Shown here one piece after another: positions 60,639 through 64,000 of a stretch of DNA of 64,000 nucleotides. The stretch's first letter is position 1, and each line of letters opens with the position of its first letter. The stretch is from Granulibacter bethesdensis (GTDB lineage: Bacteria; Pseudomonadota; Alphaproteobacteria; Acetobacterales; Acetobacteraceae). The translations under genes were made by a program, and so were the position numbers. The notes beneath the pieces were generated by a model that saw nothing but the letters and a program-made list of their open reading frames with translations, did no database searches and was not told where the DNA came from. The stretch spans positions 2,674,878-2,738,877 of the forward strand of contig NZ_CP018194.1 of NCBI RefSeq assembly GCF_001889545.1, in the 5' to 3' direction.

Positions 60639-61768
60639 GGAGTATCTCCCTGTTCACCGTGGGGGCAATCGCGATGAACACGCGGGCAGACACGGCCCCC
60701 GGCAAAACTGCACAGGCCGGGTCCATGCTCTCTCACACGCCTTACCAGCCCGGCCAGAGAATCGATAAATCCCGGATCGGAATTCTGGGTAGGCACCCGG
60801 AAATAGCCCTTGATGTTTTTTCTGTGCGCCAATTCTGCATACTCAACATCGAGTTCAACCAGCGTTTCCGAATGCTCGCTGACAAAGGCAATAGGCACCA
60901 CCAGCACTGCAACCCCATCCTCAACCGCCCGATCGATCGCTTCTTCCGTCGAGGGGCCCAGCCAGACCTGCGGCGTGGCGCGGGACTGATAGCAGATCTG
61001 ATGATCAAGGCCGGGCATGTTCATAGCCCTCAGAACGGCTGCCGTGCTCCGCTCCACCTGAAACTGGTAAGGATCGCCTTTCTTGACGATGACCTCCGGC
61101 AGACCATGCGCCGAGAATAACAGTCGCAGAGGGACGTCATCCGGCAGGGTGTTGCGGGCCTCATCATACGCTTTCCGCACCAGGGCCGCCGTTGCCGAAG
61201 CAAAATCACGATCGCTGTGATAGCAGCAGAGGGAAAAAGTCTGTTTTGCCAATCCTGCCGCTGCGGCGGCTTCCCGCCAGTCTGTCAGCGAACTGCCCGT
61301 CGTCGTGGTGGAATATTGCGGATAGAGCGGCAGCAGGATGATTTCGTCCGGATCCCAGTCTTTCACTTCCCGCACCGTTTCACGAGCAAACGGGTGCCAG
61401 TATCGCATGGCAATGAAACAGCGGGCCTCGCATTCCGGCAAAGCCTGTTCCAGCGTGTGTGCCTGTTCCTGTGTCAGCTCCAGCAGCGGAGATTTGCCGC
61501 CCAACAGCGCATAATTCTCGCTGGCCGGTTTGACACGCGCTTTCGCGATCATTCTCGCCAGAATTGGACGGACAAAAAACGGGACCCTCAGAATAGCGGG
61601 ATCCCTGAATAAATTCAGCAGAAAGGGCCGGATGGCGGCTGGGCTGTCCGGGCCGCCAAGGTTGAACAGCACCACCGCAAGCTTACGCCGCTTGCCCGAC
61701 CCAGCAGGCGGAAGAGAGTCATTGGGCAGGGAGGAAGGGGTACAGGAAACATTGCTGATCATTGGCAT
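60635..61768 (-). CDS. hemH: Ferrochelatase
   Basis: 377 residues. Inserts ferrous iron into protoporphyrin IX. VVLFNLGGPDSPAAIRPFLLNLFRDPAI, the active-site stretch LPLYPQYSTTTTGSS and LLFSAHGLPEVIVKKGDPY with the catalytic histidine are clear, and VCYQSRATPQVWLGP-like sequence follows. The last 27 residues carry three cysteines (353, 361, 368), reminiscent of the [2Fe-2S]-binding tails of some ferrochelatases, though the exact spacing is not one I can match. First gene of hemH-HAD-hemJ. Confidence 0.95.
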   Translation of the reverse strand: MPMISNVSCTPSSLPNDSLPPAGSGKRRKLAVVLFNLGGPDSPAAIRPFLLNLFRDPAILRVPFFVRPILARMIAKARVKPASENYALLGGKSPLLELTQEQAHTLEQALPECEARCFIAMRYWHPFARETVREVKDWDPDEIILLPLYPQYSTTTTGSSLTDWREAAAAAGLAKQTFSLCCYHSDRDFASATAALVRKAYDEARNTLPDDVPLRLLFSAHGLPEVIVKKGDPYQFQVERSTAAVLRAMNMPGLDHQICYQSRATPQVWLGPSTEEAIDRAVEDGVAVLVVPIAFVSEHSETLVELDVEYAELAHRKNIKGYFRVPTQNSDPGFIDSLAGLVRRVREHGPGLCSFAGGRVCPRVHRDCPHGEQGDTP

Positions 61769-61833
61769 GGCTTCGCAAGTGTTGTCCCGTACCCGACCGG
61801 TAAGTCAATCAGCCAAGTTGACCGGAGTGAAAA

Positions 61834-63042
61834 TCAGGCCGCATTGCGCCAACGCGGACGATGACGGCGCGCCTGCGGCTGCTTGCGGGGTTCTTCAGCC
61901 GGAAGATCGCTTTCGACACCGCCGGCGACCGACATTTTCACACGGGTAAGCTTTTCGATAGCCTTCAGGAACGGACGCTCGCTGGAATCACAGAAGGAAA
62001 TCGCAATGCCTGTCTGTCCAGCCCGCGCCGTGCGGCCGATACGATGGACATAGCTTTCCGGCTCGTTCGGCAGTTCGAAATTGACCACATGTGACACCCC
62101 GGCAACGTCGATACCACGGGCGGCGATATCGGTGGCCACCAGAACCCGTGCATCTCCGCTACGGAAACGCTCCAGAGCGCGCTGACGAGCATTCTGGCTT
62201 TTGTTGCCATGAATGGCATCGGCCGGAATACCGGATTCTTCCAGATGCTCAGCGACACGATTGGCGCCATGCTTGGTGCGGGTAAACACGATTACCTTTT
62301 CCAACGCCCGATCCGCCAGCAGACGGGTCAACAGCACGCGCTTGCCGGTGCTTTCGATGAAATGCACATGCTGGGCAATCCGGTCGGGAGTCGGCTCCTC
62401 CACCGCGATCCGCACGCGCGCAGGATTACGCAGCAGCCCTTCTGCCAGACGTCCGATTTCACCGGGCATGGTGGCAGAGAACAGCAGGGACTGCCGCTTT
62501 TCCGGCAGGGAGGCCAGAACCTTGCGGATGTCGCGCATAAAGCCGAGATCAAGCATCCGGTCTGCTTCATCCAGAACAAAATGCGATACCTGATCCAGCA
62601 GCAGTTCATTGGTGCTCATCAGATCGCAGATACGACCCGGCGTGCCGATCACGATATCAGCACCGCGTTGCATGCGTTGCACCTGCGGCTTGCGGCCGAC
62701 GCCACCCAGAATCAGAACGCGGCGAATCGGCAGCTCACCACCCAGCATGCGCAGATTATCGTCAATCTGCACGGCCAGTTCGCGGGTCGGGGCCAGAATC
62801 AGGGCGCGGGTCGAAAAAGCCCGCGGACGCTCCCGCTTCTGCATCAGGTGCTGCAATAAAGGCAGGGAGAAAGCTGCCGTCTTGCCGGTTCCGGTCTGGG
62901 CGATCCCCAGCAGGTCACGGCCTTCCAGCAAAGGAGGAATGGCACCGGCCTGAATCGGGGTCGGCTTGTGGAAACTGGCCGCCTGAAGCGCCTGAAGAAT
63001 AGGCTCGGCCAGTCCAAAACTATCAAATGTCACGTCTGTCAC
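61834..63042 (-). CDS. rhlE: DEAD-box RNA helicase, RhlE type
   Basis: 402 residues from GTG 63042, which has GGAG six bases upstream; the frame is open to 63081. All helicase motifs are present: Q-motif FHKPTPIQ, AQTGTGKT (I), PTRELAVQ (Ia), DEAD (II), SAT (III), ARGIDVAG (V) and HRIGRTARAG (VI). The tail after about residue 380 is short and basic with PAEEPRKQPQARRHRPRWRN, as in RhlE. Such helicases act in ribosome assembly and cold growth. An 18-bp palindrome lies just upstream of the ribosome site. Confidence 0.94.
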   Translation of the reverse strand: MTDVTFDSFGLAEPILQALQAASFHKPTPIQAGAIPPLLEGRDLLGIAQTGTGKTAAFSLPLLQHLMQKRERPRAFSTRALILAPTRELAVQIDDNLRMLGGELPIRRVLILGGVGRKPQVQRMQRGADIVIGTPGRICDLMSTNELLLDQVSHFVLDEADRMLDLGFMRDIRKVLASLPEKRQSLLFSATMPGEIGRLAEGLLRNPARVRIAVEEPTPDRIAQHVHFIESTGKRVLLTRLLADRALEKVIVFTRTKHGANRVAEHLEESGIPADAIHGNKSQNARQRALERFRSGDARVLVATDIAARGIDVAGVSHVVNFELPNEPESYVHRIGRTARAGQTGIAISFCDSSERPFLKAIEKLTRVKMSVAGGVESDLPAEEPRKQPQARRHRPRWRNAA

Positions 63043-63054
63043 AGTCGTCTCCAG

Positions 63055-63072
63055 CCGGCATATGCATGCCGG
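63055..63072. promoter_or_regulatory. Palindrome beside the helicase ribosome-binding site
   Basis: CCGGCAT-ATGC-ATGCCGG is an exact inverted repeat with seven-base arms, ending next to the GGAG of the rhlE gene. In mRNA it would form a hairpin adjoining the Shine-Dalgarno sequence; in DNA it could be an operator. Confidence 0.5.
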
Positions 63073-63277
63073 ATCGGTCACGATCCACGCGCGATGCTGG
63101 AACGGGACAGGTCATCTATGGATCGTTCAGGAAACGCCAACCCTTGCAGGACCTTGCCTGCAGGCAGGTCGGCTCGACAGGTCTGACTTATCGCGCGCAG
63201 CGAACGATGCGCGCTTCATGCGCCGGAGGAGGGCCTGAAAGCAAGTCTCTTGAGAAAGAGGCTGTTGCCCGGATTCG

Positions 63278-63991
63278 TCAGGGCTTGGCATCCGGCAGCA
63301 CCAGCCTGGCGGCCATAGTGGCTAGCTTTACCAGGGGTGAATCGCCGGGCAGGGCGGCAGGCAGGGCGCTGAGCGGAGCCGGAAGCGGGGTGGATGTCAC
63401 ATCCGGCCGGGTTTCCGCAGGTTGAGTCGAATCAGCTGCGGGTTTTTCTGCAGATGGGGTTGAAGCAGCAGGTTTATTATCTGCTTTGCTGTCCGGCAGG
63501 GGAACCGTGTAATCAGGCACAATTCGGGCCTGATTGCCGCCAATCACCAGCACCTTACGTCCGATCGCCAGCGGTTTTTGATCTTTCTGGGTAACGGAGA
63601 CCATATCACCGCTGGTTTTCCGGACGATATATTCCCATGCCTTGGTATCACCCACCACATGGGTTGCAGTGGTTCCGACAATCCCACCGACCAGCGCGCC
63701 ACCTAGCGCCCCGAAAGCAGATCCGACCCCGCCCGGCGTTTGCGCCCCTGCGATACCGCCAGCCGCAGCCCCGGTCGCGGTACCCATCGACGAATCAATA
63801 CTGACCCCGATCGGCCTGACACCAACAATCACCCCCTGTTCAACCTTGTTGGCCTGCTGCATCGCGCGGTCAGCGTAGGTATCGGGGGAATAGCTGGGTC
63901 CACAGCCCGACAGAAACGGAACAGCAACCGCACAGAACGCAGCGGACAGCACCGAAAGGCAGTGACGAGCTGAAACAGACTGACGAAACAC
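63278..63991 (-). CDS. Glycine-zipper outer-membrane lipoprotein (SlyB/17-kDa antigen-like)
   Basis: 237 residues from GTG 63991; the frame continues open to the window edge, so an earlier start cannot be excluded. A lipoprotein signal ends in the lipobox LSGC (Cys30). A glycine-zipper membrane region follows (GTATGAAAGGIAGAQTPGGVGSAFGALGGALVGGIVG, about residues 70-106), then a small domain with YIVRKTSGDMVSVTQKDQKPLAIGRKVLVIGG as in SlyB. The last 80 residues are a Pro/Ala/Ser-rich tail not usual for SlyB. It probably supports envelope integrity. Confidence 0.88.
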   Translation of the reverse strand: MFRQSVSARHCLSVLSAAFCAVAVPFLSGCGPSYSPDTYADRAMQQANKVEQGVIVGVRPIGVSIDSSMGTATGAAAGGIAGAQTPGGVGSAFGALGGALVGGIVGTTATHVVGDTKAWEYIVRKTSGDMVSVTQKDQKPLAIGRKVLVIGGNQARIVPDYTVPLPDSKADNKPAASTPSAEKPAADSTQPAETRPDVTSTPLPAPLSALPAALPGDSPLVKLATMAARLVLPDAKP

Positions 63992-64000
63992 GGCAAACCC

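Noticed and set aside
1-64000. CRISPR arrays, insertion sequences, integrases or attachment sites
   Set aside because: No spaced direct repeats, transposase or integrase motifs, or flanking inverted repeats were seen; the only tandem repeat is the 15-bp PTHDG unit.

Overview
The window is about 59-60% GC, densely coded and free of rRNA, tRNA, CRISPR or recognisable insertion sequences. It looks like a chromosomal segment of an acetic-acid-bacterium relative (Acetobacteraceae, Alphaproteobacteria). The hopanoid set hpnG/H/I/J/K/M with dxs, the rimP-nusA-ylxR-infB-rbfA operon, DUF3126, HemJ and the HemX/HemY-like proteins all fit. Gene content and GC resemble Granulibacter, but that genus call is inference from memory, not a database match.

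Layout. (1) 1-2426: iron island with an MFS transporter, a FhuF-type ferric-siderophore reductase, and a divergent 56-codon gene whose promoter carries a strong Fur-box match. (2) 2600-9826: six tightly coupled genes resembling hydrogenase-4/formate hydrogenlyase (HyfB, C, E, F, G, I). All frames are intact, yet the Ni-Fe cysteines of the large subunit, most [4Fe-4S] cysteines of the small subunit and, by eye, the key acidic residues of both antiporter-like subunits are missing. This is the most unusual system here. (3) 10091-14091: DUF3126, an AT-rich gap, a small FDPxxY/HYxxxGxREGR repeat protein, and a 988-residue double glycosyltransferase. (4) 14178-20046 (minus): translation/transcription operon rimP-nusA-ylxR-infB-rbfA. 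(5) 20124-25102 (minus): YihY and AI-2E-type membrane proteins, trmB, metK. (6) 25240-34193: hopanoid biosynthesis. dxs, hpnM, hpnI, hpnJ and hpnK run on the minus strand, hpnH diverges from dxs across a 733-bp non-coding gap, and hpnG converges on hpnH. (7) 34330-42795: dapB, murJ, a TetR/darcynin divergent pair, glycogen phosphorylase, trpS and a glycosyltransferase. (8) 42903-46588: a halogenase-like flavoprotein, Mop, MsrA and an NtaA/SnaA-type flavin monooxygenase. (9) 46787-55401: heme operon hemC-hemD-hemX-like-hemY-like, facing tsaD-rlmJ-gpsA, then nth and a DUF2244 protein. (10) 55398-63991: PiT phosphate transporter, TonB-dependent siderophore receptor, hemH-HAD-hemJ operon, an RhlE-type helicase and a glycine-zipper lipoprotein cut close to the window edge.

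Together the segment links iron uptake and heme synthesis (two heme operons, a siderophore receptor, a reductase, several candidate Fur sites) with membrane lipid chemistry: isoprenoid precursor by Dxs, then hopanoid side-chain steps HpnH, HpnG, HpnI, HpnK and HpnJ.
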